Part shown: in pieces, positions 12,541 through 24,564 of the stretch
Layout of the letters: each line of letters opens with the position of its first letter
Numbering within the stretch: position 1 is the stretch's first letter
NCBI GenBank assembly: GCA_021442155.1
Contig: CM038228.1
Coordinates: 9,527,179-9,591,178 of the forward strand
DNA length: 64,000 nt
Source: Cymbidium sinense
Taxonomy: Eukaryota; Streptophyta; Magnoliopsida; Asparagales; Orchidaceae
Direction: 5' to 3'
The notes under the pieces: generated by a model
Database searches by the model: none
The model's input: the letters and a program-made list of their open reading frames with translations, nothing else
What the model was told of the DNA's origin: nothing
Program-made: the position numbers and the translations under genes

Positions 12541-13430
12541 TGAGAAAGATCCTTGCACAATTAAGTGTGTGTGAGGCTCTCTTGATGTCAAAAGACCTCC
12601 GAGAAACTTTGATACAGGCTCTCAAAATCCAGAGAGTTATGAAGCTTACATTGCTGAAAAATGCATGACTAAATCATTGCAAACTCAAGATCTCTCAGTA
12701 ATCACATTTTTTGATGAAGATCATATGTTAGGAACAGTGGATCACAACCGTGCTCTATATGTTATCGTAGAGAGTGATGGCATCTTAATCAGCTGAATAT
12801 TGATTGATCCAGGTTCTTCTATCAACCTTATGAGTCTAAAAGCATTAAGAGGATTATCACTTGATATCTAACATCTTGGGAGGGATAAGTTGATGGTTCA
12901 TGGTTTCAATGAGAAAGGGTGAAAACCCTCTGTTCTTTTATTCTCCCATTCAAGTTTTGAGATTTATATACAGAAGCTAAGTTTCATGTAATCGATGTTG
13001 ATACATCGTTCATAGCTCTCTTGGGTTGACCATGGTTGCATGAGTATGGTATGGTCCCATCAACTATGCATCAGTGTATGAAGTACCTGAAAGATGGAGA
13101 AGTATTCAAAATTCCTAGTAACATATGACCATTCTTCATCCATGAAGTAAAGATTTATGAAGATGCAAAATACTTCATTCCTAAAGAGCCTAAACCAATA
13201 GAACCTCTTGAGGTGGTAGATTCCACTTCAGGAACTAAAAAGCAACTTCATAATATGAAAGAGCAGAAGCAATAAGGAAGAAAGAAGGTAATGCTGACTC
13301 TCCCTAAAGTACATGATTCTACATCGAAATCAAGATGACCAGTTCCTCATTTGAGAAGTGACACACAAGAAGAAGAAAATATTCCTGTCAAACCTAAAGG
13401 AACTTATAAACTTTAAAGAAAGGCAAAGTA
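12541..13430 (+). pseudogene. Aspartic protease region, Tat element A
   Basis: The retroviral-type protease that would process the polyprotein. The active-site stretch reads ILIDPGSSINLMS, with the catalytic Asp codon at 12,806-12,808. The usual D-T/S-G triplet is D-P-G here, so the Thr/Ser is missing. Downstream residues FHVIDVDTSFIALLG and PWLHEYGMVPSTMHQC match the flap and second half, but a stop falls just before PWLH. In element B the catalytic Asp codon has become TAT (Tyr). The frame is cut by several stops. Confidence 0.65.
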
Positions 13431-14234
13431 TGAAATAAGTGATTCTGATTCAGACTATGACTTTAAATCTACTTATGGAAATAAAGTTCAGAGAGTCACA
13501 TCAAGAAGGATAGCTCACTTGGCAGAGTCAGATGACTCCCTCAAAATTATACCCATCCCTCAGCAGTACTTCAAAGAAACCACTCCACTGGAGGTTCATA
13601 ATATTGAAGAATTGATAACATTCTATGTGCCACCGTTGAGTGAGAGTGGTGGAATAAGAATTCTATTTTACAAATATGAAGAGTCTTAGCCTCACAATTT
13701 TGATCAACCTACTCAACATGAAAATTCTGATGAGATAGTGCCAACAAGAATACCAATATACTATCAACAAAAATTACGAAGAATGATGTATAAGCTTGGA
13801 TTCATATTGGAATTACTAAGCAGAGAGCTCAAGTCTTTAGCAAGATGCAAAATCAAAGAAATCTTCAAATATCATGAAGAAGTGATAAGTTTGTTACTAA
13901 AGGTCTTGAGTTCATCCACAAATCTCATCAAAATAAAGTTTGTTATAATATAATAGAAGATGAGATTGAAACTAATAGTGATGAAGAAGATGATCTCCAT
14001 GAAATTCTTCTTACAAATCATGAAGAAGTAGAAGCCAAGCCTACACCTGAAGAACTCAAAGATGGTGTACAAATAGCTATTATGGATGAACTCAAAGAAA
14101 TCAACCTAGGAGCTGAGGATGATCCCCGTCTAACTTTCATCAAAGCCCTTCTACATGAGAAAGTTGAAGAGCTAAAAATGCTACTTTGTGAATTCTGAGA
14201 TTGCTTTTGCTGGACATATTCTGAAATGCCAAGC
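13431..14234 (+). pseudogene. Protease-RT linker, Tat element A
   Basis: The acidic linker between protease and reverse transcriptase is co-linear with 27,720-28,500 in element B. Readable pieces include an acidic run (SDEEDDLHEIL) and TFIKALLHEKVEELKMLLCEF, of which the latter leads into the RT entry region of Ty3/gypsy pol. Stops and shifts separate the pieces. No enzymatic motif is expected here. Confidence 0.55.
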
Positions 14235-14965
14235 TTATCCTCTAATGTAGTAGTTCATAAACTTGTCATTAAACCAGATGCGATGCCTGTTAAGCAAGCT
14301 CCTAGGTGAATGATATTGGAGATTGAAGAACAAGTAATTGGGGAAACTAAGAAGCTGATCGAAATAGGCTTCATCCGGGAGGAAAAGTATGCAGATTGGA
14401 TAGCCAACATTATCCCAGTTAGGAAGAAGAACGGCCAAATTCATGTTTGCATTGACTTCCAGGACCTAAATAAGGTGCCTCCAAAAGATGACTTTTGCTT
14501 TCAATATTAGAATTACTAGTGGACAGTACTTTCAACTACGACATGTTCTCATTTATGGATGGATCATCGGGATATAATCAAAATACTAGAGTTACATATC
14601 AAAGAGCCATGACACATATTTTTGATGAATTGATTCACCAGAAGGTGGAATAATATGTTGATGATTTGGTGGTGAAGAGCTTAAATCGTGAAAATCACTT
14701 TGAAGATTTTAGAATTATATTGGGGAGAATCAGAAAAATATAATCTCAAGATGAATCCTCTAAAATGTGCATTTGGAGTTTCCTCTCAAAAATTTCTGCA
14801 TTATACGTCATAGAGGAATTGAAATTGATCCTGCTAAAATCAAGGCAGTTGTGGAGATGCCTGCACTGAAGAATTTGCATCAACTCCATTCTTTACAAGG
14901 ACAGCTTGCATTCATCGATCAATTTATATCAAACCTATCAGGATGCTCTTAGCTATTTACAAAGT
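14235..14965 (+). pseudogene. Reverse transcriptase, Tat element A (deleted)
   Basis: The RT of a Ty3/gypsy element. Readable motifs: VRKKNGQIHVCIDFQDLNK (about 14,420-14,475), SFMDGSSGYNQ carrying the first catalytic Asp, TYQRAMTHIFDELIH, and the YVDD box at 14,654-14,665. Between GYNQ and TYQRAM about 100 bp present in element B is missing, so part of the palm subdomain is gone. A stop precedes YVDD. The copy cannot make an enzyme, but the family assignment is firm. Confidence 0.8.
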
Positions 14966-14967
14966 TT

Positions 14968-15500
14968 ATGAAGAAGGATGCTCCATTCAAATGGGACAAG
15001 GGGTGCCAAGAGGCCTTCAAAAGCATTAAAAGCTACTTGTTAAATCCACCAATCCTTGGAGCACCTACTCTTGGGAAGCCTCATTCTATCAGCTGCATTA
15101 GAAGAGTTCTTGGAGCATTATTGGCACAACACAATGAAGAAAGCAAAGAGAATGCTCTTTATTATATCAATCGAAGATTAATATGAGCAGAAATGAGATA
15201 CTCTCCGATAGAGAAACACTGTTTGGCATTAATCTTTGCAGTCCAAAAGCTCTGTCATTATATATTATCTCACAAGATTACCCTCATCTTAAGGATCGAT
15301 CTACTGGAGTACTTGATGACAAGACTAGCATTGACAGGTCACTTGGCAAGATTGGGAGTATTACTTTAACAATTTGATAACACATACATTCCGTAGAAAG
15401 CAGAAAGAGACAAGTCTTAGCAAATTTTCTTGGTGCACATCCCATCCCTGCAGACTTTTCTCTTAATGATGATTTGCTTGATGAGCAAATTATGCTCATT
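14968..15500 (+). pseudogene. RNase H (first), Tat element A
   Basis: The RNase H domain that follows RT in Ty3/gypsy pol. It opens with MKKDAPFKWDKGCQEAFKSI (the F.W...C..AF connection) and continues with ALYYINRRLI, followed in another frame by a stretch with the usual Y-x-x-x-E and C-L-A-L signals scrambled by frameshifts. Element B has lost about 360 bp of this domain. The end leads into the second RNase H. Confidence 0.65.
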
Positions 15501-15528
15501 CATGAAAGAAAAATCATAAATTTAGGAA

Positions 15529-15921
15529 ATGTACTTTGATGGAGCCTCATCGATCAAACAAGTCCAACCTCTAAATTTTCCAAGGGCAAGAGCAAGAATC
15601 GGCATCAACTTCATAAAACCAGAAGGAGGGATAATGAGACGATCATATGGGTTGACCAAGCCAAAAACTAATAATGAAGCCGAGTATGAAGCATTAGTGG
15701 CAGGTATTGAAGAAGCTATTTTCATAGGCATTCAAAACTTGCATATTTTTAATAATTCTCAGCTTATTATAAATCAAGTACTCGGCATCTATAAAATTAA
15801 CAAGTTTGAGATAACTTTTTATCACAAGCGAGTTCTCGAGCTTATGAAGCAAATACCAAATATCACAATAACTCAAGCCTCTCGATCCAAGAATAGCAAA
15901 GCGGTGCTTAAAATTAGTTAA
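15529..15921 (+). pseudogene. Second (archaeal-type) RNase H, Tat element A
   Basis: A 130-residue open frame with the archaeal-type RNase H pattern that marks the Tat lineage: YFDGASS (first Asp), KTNNEAEYEALVAGIEEA (Glu), then IFNNSQLIINQV, HKRVLELM and ASRSKN. The third catalytic residue, normally Asp in G-D-S-x-L, is Asn here (NNS), so activity is unlikely even though this is the longest clean frame in the element. Element B has the same domain at about 29,545-29,945 with G-V-S at that place. A dual RNase H is what separates Tat from Athila and chromoviruses, based on known families. Confidence 0.8.
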
Positions 15922-16141
15922 GGAAATGACAAGTATGAATGATGATTATGTCAAGATCGTGATATTTACTCGATGAATTCTAGAAAGAAAGTATTAATCC
16001 CATATAGAGGGGTTATCAAATTTTGAGGATGCTCGTTGCTCCTCATTCTCCCAAATCAACAAGAAGTTATAACAAGAATGTTAAGCATGATATTGCCCTA
16101 GAAAAATAATATGAAGCCTTTATAGTAGAAGAGACTCATGA

Positions 16142-17380
16142 TTGAAGGCAATCATTGACTACTTTAAAGAAGGCAAATTACTAAGTAATAAATCACTGAC
16201 AGCTCAAATTGAGAAGAGAATGTTGCGCTATGCTTTCATCAACAACACTTTATTTCATAAATCCTTTGAACAAATGTGGCTACGATGTGTAAATATAGAT
16301 GAAGGTACCAAAGTGATGGTTGAAGTTCATGAAGGACTTTGTGGTGCGCATCAGTTAGGTCCCAAGATGGCAGTAAAGATCAAAAGGATGGGCTATTGTT
16401 GCCATCTATGGTGAGAGCGATCAATGCTAAGAGGTGTCATGAATGTCAAGTACATGAGAATATAATCCATCAACCTCCAAATCCATTACACCTAATAATA
16501 ACATCATGGTCTTTTGAATGTTGGGGTACAAATGTAATTGGACCAATTGATCCACCGTCATTAGCTAGACACCGCTTCATCCTAGCAGGGACTGATTATT
16601 TTTCTAAGTGGGCTGAAGATACCCATTTAAAGAAGTTACTGTTGATTGAGTGATCAACTTCTTCATGTATAATGTGGTCTATATATTTGGAGTGTTGCGC
16701 TGAATAATTTTTTTGATAATGACACAGCTTTCAAAAATACAAAGATTTATAGATTCGTCAATCGACACAAAATTGATTGGTGATATTCTTCAATATGCAA
16801 TCCAAGAGCAAATGATTTGGCGGAGGCCTTCAACATGACATTAGTCAAGCTGCTCAAGAAGATCCTTACTAAAAATAAGAGAAAATGACATATAAAACAA
16901 ATAGAGGTACTATGGGCATATCGAACTACCTTCAAGATGCCAACTAAAGTCACTCCCTATTCATTAGTATTTGAAACTGAAGTGATTCTTTCACTCGAAG
17001 TTGAGTTGCCATCACATCGAATAGCGATCAAATACAACCTAACTGAAGATCACAATGCTCATTTGAGAATGTAGGAACTCGACGTGCTTGATGAAGTTAC
17101 ATTACAAGCTCATCAAAATCTGGAAGTTCATCGAGCAAAGTTGTCTTGGGGCTTTTGACCATATGGTGCGACCTCGAATATTCCAAAAAGGGGAATTGGT
17201 CTTGGTGCTGGGAAGACCAATTATTCCTAATCAAAAATTTGGTGAGAAATTTGAGCCTAATTGGGAGGGTCCTTTTATCATTGAAGAAGTGTACCAAGGA
17301 TGGGCATACTAACTCATTAACTTAAAGGGTGAAATACCAATGCCACCAATCAATGATCGTTACCTAAAAAAGTATTATAC
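16142..17380 (+). pseudogene. Integrase, Tat element A
   Basis: The DDE integrase of the same element. The zinc-binding part is visible as VHEGLCGAHQLGPKM followed by AKRCHECQ. The core begins at about 16,520 with WGTNVIGPI, where the first catalytic Asp is Asn; element B keeps Asp. FSKWAE follows, then a broken stretch with the second Asp, and the region around 16,800-16,960 (NPRAND.AEAFNMTLV) with the Glu. The C-terminal part ends at about 17,312 with FEPNWEGPFIIEEVYQG. Several stops and shifts are present. Domain order RT-RH-aRH-INT confirms Ty3/gypsy. Confidence 0.8.
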
Positions 17381-17384
17381 ATGA

Positions 17385-18697
17385 TAAATACATTCTTGAG
17401 GTATAATAGAAATCCCCCTATAAGATAGGGGGCATTTTTTTAGTATATCTATTTAGGTTGATATCGTGCTTCGTGCCAAGATCCCTAAATAAATGTATTT
17501 ACTCAAGATAAAAAAAATTTCATGAAAATTCTCCTATTACATAGGAGGCATTTTTTTATTTCTATATATAGATGAAATCAATGTTACATGTTAAAAATCT
17601 CTTAAGAGCATATTAACTCAAATATTGATGTATTTGCTTCATTTCATCTTGAAAGTTCTTCTAAATGTGCTTTTGAATTCCCCCTGCAAGACAGAGAGCA
17701 TTTTTATTTTATATTAAGTTTATTTTAGTTGACATTGAGCTATAAGGCGAGATTCTCGATCATATTCTGATTCAAGTTGATATCGAGCTTTACTCCGAAA
17801 TCCCTGAACTTAACTATAACTATTATTGCTAAAGTTGTAGGATCATGTAGGAGCAAAAATAATCTATTTTTATGCATGAATAGATAGCCCTAAATGTCAA
17901 AAATTTCTCTCCAAGATTCATCAAAAGTCGGAGATCAAGTCAGAAGAACTCCCAATCTTGGAAGCTTCAATCAATTGAGTTGGAAAAATATCAACCTCTA
18001 CATCCTAAAGTCTAGGACGCAGATGGTTCTAAAGGTCAAACTCAACAAGCTCATAAATGACTGAGTTGCTAACACTCTCCTCATTCAACAAGCCATAAGA
18101 AAAGGCTGTAGTGAAAGAGCCAATGTTCGTTAGTCCGATGACCAAATCACCAACCCATCACAGCTTAATTCTAAGACTCGAGTAAGTTCTAAAGGTCAAA
18201 CTAAATAAGCCTATAAATGGTCGAGTTATTGACGCTCTCCTCACTCAACAAGCTGTAAGAAAAGGTCACAATCAAAGAGCCCCTGCTCATCAGTTCAATA
18301 ATGATAGCTATTTAATCTCAAACCAGATCCAGCTTAGTGACTACAAGCAACCAGAATCCAAGAGATCTTTCCGATTGTATCAAGTCCTCAAGTTTATATT
18401 TACTGATATTTCAAATTTAAAAGTCAAAGCCAATCTCCCCATCAAAGTAGAAAGCATAATTTGTTTGAAAATAAATATTAGTTAACTAAAAAAATATTAA
18501 CATTAAGCAATAATGATAACTCATATATATTAAGTCAAAAAATTGGGTCATATCACTTCAATAAGTTCAAAATAAAGGCATCTATCAAATCAATAAAAAA
18601 TCATCAAGTTAGCATCAAAGAATTTAAAATCATTAAGATTCAAAGTTAATAAGTCAATAAATATGATCTCCATGCATGGGTAGATTTGTAGATTTCA
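17385..18697 (+). other. 3' untranslated region of Tat element A
   Basis: Non-coding sequence between the integrase end and the next LTR, co-linear with 31,420-33,106 of element B (for example CTTGAAAGTTCTTCTAAATG in both). It holds three purine/T-tract motifs of the form TAGGGGGCATTTTTT (listed separately). No open frame is conserved between the two copies. Confidence 0.6.
17414..17705 (+). repeat. Three stem-loop / PPT-like motifs with T tracts
   Basis: Motif 1, CCCCCTA-TAAGA-TAGGGGG, then CATTTTTTT (17,414-17,441). Motif 2, CTCCTAT-TAC-ATAGGAG, then GCATTTTTTT (17,531-17,557). Motif 3 is imperfect, CCCCTGCAAGACAGAGAGCATTTTT region (17,680-17,705). The sequence resembles the true polypurine tract before the last LTR (TTAGGGGGCATT at 33,095-33,106). 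Confidence 0.7.
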
Positions 18698-19119
18698 TGT
18701 TGACTTTCATGTCTACATGACAATCAGCATAATAAATTGATGGTATCTTTTAACAAAATTTTAATCTTAAAATCACAAATCAAGTCCAAATAACCCCATT
18801 GATGCATTTTGAATATTTGCAATGATGCTTCAAAACATAAATGTATAATTTAAGATCATCAAATGATGTTAAAAATCGAATGCTTAGAGCAAAAATGTGA
18901 AGCAAAATACGATGATGTCCAAATGACCTCTTTATAAATTGATTGTTTATTGGTTTCAAAAAATATCAAAATCATCAAAAAGACTATTCACACTTAATTC
19001 AAAGTTAAAATGAAAATTGAATGGTCAAATGATGCATATTTTGGTGATGATTAATTTGACACCATTTGAACCACCTCGATTGAACATTGTGAGTTGATTG
19101 AAATAACCTTGAATTAATA

Positions 19120-19121
<2 letters not shown>

Positions 19122-19188
<67 letters not shown>
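19122..19188. repeat. (TA)n microsatellite
   Basis: About 66 bp of uninterrupted TA inside the middle LTR. The matching site in the last LTR (about 33,627) has only a short ATATATAT, so the run grew after the copies separated. Confidence 0.95.
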
Positions 19189-19189
<1 letters not shown>

Positions 19190-20004
19190 TATATTGAGGT
19201 TGGCATATAAAGTTCATATTAAAGTTGATTAAACAAAAAAAATATTATTAATGGGATAATAACCTAAAATCAACCTATAAGGGCTAATGACCTAAAACTG
19301 ACACATAATCTCATTTCATGGTTGAAGGAGCATACAACACGCATGACCTGAGAACGCATGACCCACGTGATCTCTTCATTCGATGTCCCTCTCGTTCGAT
19401 CCTCCTTCCACCCTCGCTCTTTAGAAATACCACCGATCTCTCAACCATTCCCCTCCTTCCTCCTCCTTAAAGAATGAGACTCAGTTTGCTCATTTTCCCT
19501 CTCTTATCTATGCACAAGCAAAGGGTAAGTTCTCCTCTCTTCCTCACCCTTTTGGTTTTCCTTCTATCCACCTTACTCGACCACCCTCCCTCTCTTTCCA
19601 TTTTCCTTCCCATCCACTTGGAGTAGTTGAAACCCTTCAAGCCTAGCCAAAATTTTCTTTCATTTCCTTCCCCCATTTTCTTCAACCGAAATCACCTTAA
19701 AATTCCATCCTTGATCGAAATTCTCCATGCCCTCCACACTGCCCTCTTCCCTAGCCGACAACCTCTTTTCCCTTCACTCTCCCTCTCTTCTCTATTTTCG
19801 ATTAAGTCATTGCTGAGCCGCTGCTATCTTTCCTTCTCCCTTTCTTCTTCATTTCCCAATATCGAGCCACGAAACCCAATTAATTTCAGCAAACCAAAAA
19901 TCTGAAATCAGATTTCAGTAAATGCAAGATTTGAAACTTGAATCCTACTTGTATTAGTAATAGGTCGAACTTCCTATAGGGATGTGCAAGTTCGTCATTA
20001 TGGC

Positions 20005-20110
<106 letters not shown>

Positions 20111-22979
20111 TGCATCTTTCTTTGCAGGTTTCAAGACCCCGTTAATGCCCAATAGGGCATAGCGGGTGTGAAGATGGCTGTGGTGTCACAAGACATCACT
20201 CTCTATGCTCAGTAGGGTGTACCGAGTAACCCAAACAAATTATTAAATGTCCCTCCCCTACTATTGAAATTTAGAATAAAATCTGGAACTTAAATAAATT
20301 TAAATAGAAATCTATTAAAATTGAAATCAAATAAAAAAAGAAGAGAAAAGAGCATATAATGAATACAAAAGTAAAACATTAAATCAAAGAGAAAAAAAGT
20401 AAAAAGCACTTACAAGATTTATTTAAGTAAAGTTGAAAGCCCACTCAAAATTTGAACTAAAAAATTATCCCCTCTTTTAAGCACTCCAACTCCTCGAACA
20501 AGTGGAATGAAATGGAAGGCCCCTCTTTATTATTTATAGGAATTAGAGAAACAATGTGGAACCCATCCTTATCTAAATTTAATAATCACTATGATGATGG
20601 GGTATGATGGATGATACTAAACTTACATACTTTAATTATAATCCTGGTGGTTTTGAAGTGATAAAATGGGTTCTCTTTTCTTCAAATTTCACAAAACTAA
20701 ATAAGCTTTAGTTGTAACTTGAAGAGGCTGATATCAAACTTATAAGAGACTTATCATAAATTTTAAGTCCAATTATTCACTAAATATGAAGTCTGATGTG
20801 GAGTTAGGGATATTGGAGTTGATATTTGTTTATGTGAATAGAGTCTCGTATTGAATACTCAAAGTATTAAATTCACAAACAAGTAATCATAAAATTAATT
20901 GAACAATTGAAAATTAGGCCTGATATCGAAAGAAGTAGGAATCTTGATTGAACATTAAATCAAAGCATAAGAGAGCCTCTTAGAATTAAGATATACTCTT
21001 CAAATATACTCAAATAAATTGAAGAAAATTAAAGAATTCATCAGAGATTTTCTATGAGATCGAATGATTGCTAATAAGCATAAGCAACGAATCATTAGAA
21101 AATGTTTGAAGTATATTCGTTGCCTTATTAAATACTCGAATTAGATCAAGGAGAAATTGAGTATAGTTAGTGATGAATTTGAGAATTGTCATAAATGAGA
21201 GTCTTAATCTTCTAATCAACTTGGAATCAATTAAATATTAATCCAAAAGATCTAATAAGATATTAGATTAAGTTACAAACACACCAACCACCTGTAATTC
21301 TTTGTACAAGCAGACAAAAGGTGACACTAAATTAAATGCTGCACGAATGAAGGAACTTTCCTTCAATCCAAAAATAAAAGAAATTTTATTCTAATTATGA
21401 TTTTTAATGTCAGTGATTTTATTAATTAGATAAAATTATCTAAGCTATAAATACCTACATGTGCTCGCACATAGAGATTTAAAGTGCAAATTTTAATGTC
21501 TGAAAAGGCTATTCAAGCTAAATTGGAATTAAATAAAAATATAAAATCAATCTCATAATTTAGAAATAAAATTACCTAAATTACTAATCACCCGCATGGG
21601 CTCCGACACTATTCTGAATGCTTAAATTTAGTGTGAGGATGCTGCGCGGGTTGCTTCACGGTTTGGTCTTAGGACTGGGTTCGAGTAAACAAAATCTAAA
21701 AATTTAATTATTATAAGAATTTCAACTTATTAAAATATATGAGTAGCTAATTCTGTTATGTGATGGTAGATCTGATCATCTATTTGGAGTTAAATAGAGT
21801 TGACAGGATCTAAAGTTCTCAAATATATTTAATTCAATCAATTAACAACCACATTATGGCTATGCTGAAAGGTGATTTCAACTGGAAGAGATACTTCCAT
21901 CAAAAAGTGATCCTAATTTCAAATTAAATTAACTTAAATCAAGTAATTTAAAACGCTTAAATAAAATCCAATCATTAAAAGCTTAAAGCAAAACTTAATC
22001 TATCTACCTTCCACAACTATTTGTTCAAGGTGACAAATTAAGAAAACTCTAGCTCACAAAGGAGTTAATGTTAAATCAAGTATTCTTCTATGTTTAAAAT
22101 CTATGCTTGTAAGGCGCGTGTCCTCATTACTGGCTTGCCAGTCTAGATGATGTAGTTATGACCATGGTCCTCGATCGTGGTTTGGCCAATAAGGCTCCAT
22201 TATATTATGATCATGACCTTCCCATATGCTCCTCAATGGCTTTTCCCTTTGAGTTGTGAATCATAAGGTATACTTGATAGAAAAAAATCCTCTGTCAGCT
22301 AAGGTAGACTTAAGATTGTCTCCTTAGACAAATACCACCCCAGGTCTATAAGGATTTCTTAGATGACGTAACCCATGTGTTGCTGATAAGGATCTTTTAA
22401 CCAGGTTGCATTGACTATCTCCTCTGGCTAAGTTGACTATGGCGGTGGTAGGATGGCAAACCATGGGATCTAGAGACGCATCATTCCCCAACCATCTACT
22501 TTAAGCTAATGATGATGAATTTCATAAATTCTAAATCTAAATTCTAAAACTCCCATGCTGCTACTATACGCTACGTATTAAGTGATATAATGACTAGACT
22601 TAATCGAAAGTTCTCTCTTAGCATTGAGAGGGGAAATTAACTCTAGGGGCTTGCGCCTTTAGAAAACCTGGAACCAGATCTAAAGTCCTCACCAAATGAG
22701 GGTGAAATCTCTCAGTAGTGCCTTATCTACTATTTCTTCCTTCTAAAAATTACACCGATACATTTTAAACCATACTCTCTTCAATATGTCGAGGTCAAAA
22801 TTTTGGAGCCCGCTTTTCGGTGACTCATGGGGATAGGTTTTTATTTCTATCTTTGGCTAGTTAAATTTAAGCTATAATAATAGTGGAGTATAATAAATAA
22901 AAAAGAATCAATTATGAATGAAATTAAATTTGAGCTAATTATGTCATTAATATGCTATTCTTGATATCGATCGATCTTC

Positions 22980-24564
22980 AAAAGACACCGTTCATCATCC
23001 AGCTAGGTCTTGGAGCCAACATCCTGGCTAATACTATAATTAATATTGGAGATGTTTGAGCTACCATTCAATTTGGTAGCTTAAATTTTCTAGCTATTGT
23101 AGCAACTCTTGAAGTACCCACCCGTGGTACACTCATCCGAGGTCATGCCGGAGGCCTTAGTTTACTGAGGCTCTTACTATTCATGCTCACCAACTAGTTC
23201 AGCAACCAACTACTATTAAGGAGTTCTCGATAGAGAACTTCAGTTTTTAAAAGACTAGGTCAATCTGAAGCCCCCGTGATGAAAAGAACCATCAGTGGGC
23301 AAACTATGTCTTTAATGACTCATGGTATAATTGCTTCGCTAACTGAACCTTTCATATCCAGAAAGCATGAACATGAAGCTTCCTCATCAAGAAGCAAATT
23401 AACCAGAAGGTAGAGAAGAAGAAAATGATGTGAGTGCTCACTAGATACTACCTAAATGACCCAGTGAACAAATAATACTACCACTAGAAGCGAGTATTCC
23501 TGCCTTAACAACTTTGATAATTTAAAAAGGGTAAAAAGGAATAGCTCTCTGAGAGTAAAGTAGTCTTTCTAGACTCAACAACATCAAACTCCACCACCAC
23601 AGTGGAGATAACCTGAAACAATGTCTGCTAGAATACACAATGTTCTTAAAGTAGCCAAGGATAGAGGCTTAATGAAAAGAAAATTTCAGAGGTCTATGGT
23701 GATTGAAAATACTGAAGCTCCACTAAGAAGATTACTATCTCTTATGGTAACTAGTCATCAAGCCAAGTATGCATTGTGTGGTGATCATTGGAGCGTGACA
23801 CTCAGACTGCTTGTTGAAGAATCCACTGTCGAAAGGTCCCGGCGAAAGGATAAGCAGGTATGGAGGCCAAGGCCCCTTAATAAAATTTTGAAGAAAGTAA
23901 GAGGTGACATCGATGCATATTCATAAATTCACTCAAAATAACTTATCAAAAGTGGATACCTAAAAGAAATAATATCACGATTGAAATACATGATGGTCGA
24001 CACCTTGGAGAATCCTCTAAGGGATTCCATCATCGATCAGATTCACCCCCACAAGAGAAGGTTGACTTTGATCGCAGTCCTTTAATGGAAGAAGTGTTTA
24101 TTCCATACATTGAACTAGATCCACGAAATGTTGATAAGAAATTCATGTGCAAAAGAAGGCGATGAAGAGGACACTATGGAAGTAGAAGTCATCTATATGG
24201 TCGAGATATAGATAAACTTTTAACCAGACCGACAACATGGATCCGGGAACGAACCTAAATTTGATGTTTATGAAGAACAGTCTTCGTAGAAGTAAGTAGA
24301 AGATGGATCTTCAATCTCTATTGAAGAAGAAGAAGAAGAAGAAGAAGATCAAAATGAGAAAGAAATCATGGGTGTTGAAGCTATTTATATGGTTGAACCA
24401 AAAATGATCACTAACACTTTTTAGTGATTGTTTCAACAATAATTGTCCCTGCAAATGCATAAGGAAAGAGAGTAGAACAGCAATAAATAATAGAGGAAGA
24501 AGAAGAGCCTGTATTGATTGATGCTATGACGCTAGCTACATAGCAAAGAGAAATGTAGCGTCAA
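22980..24564 (+). pseudogene. Leader and N-terminal gag region, Tat element B
   Basis: Co-linear with 8,540-10,155 of element A, including a frame at 23,621-23,926 reading NTEAPLRRLLSLMVTSHQAK. A GAA microsatellite run at about 24,325-24,348 expands an acidic or lysine-rich patch relative to A. Stops occur in all frames. Function unknown, as in A. Confidence 0.45.

Noticed and set aside
17414..17441. Stem-loop plus T tract resembling a bacterial rho-independent terminator
   Set aside because: The window is clearly plant nuclear DNA; the motif is better read as a polypurine-tract-like element of a retrotransposon.
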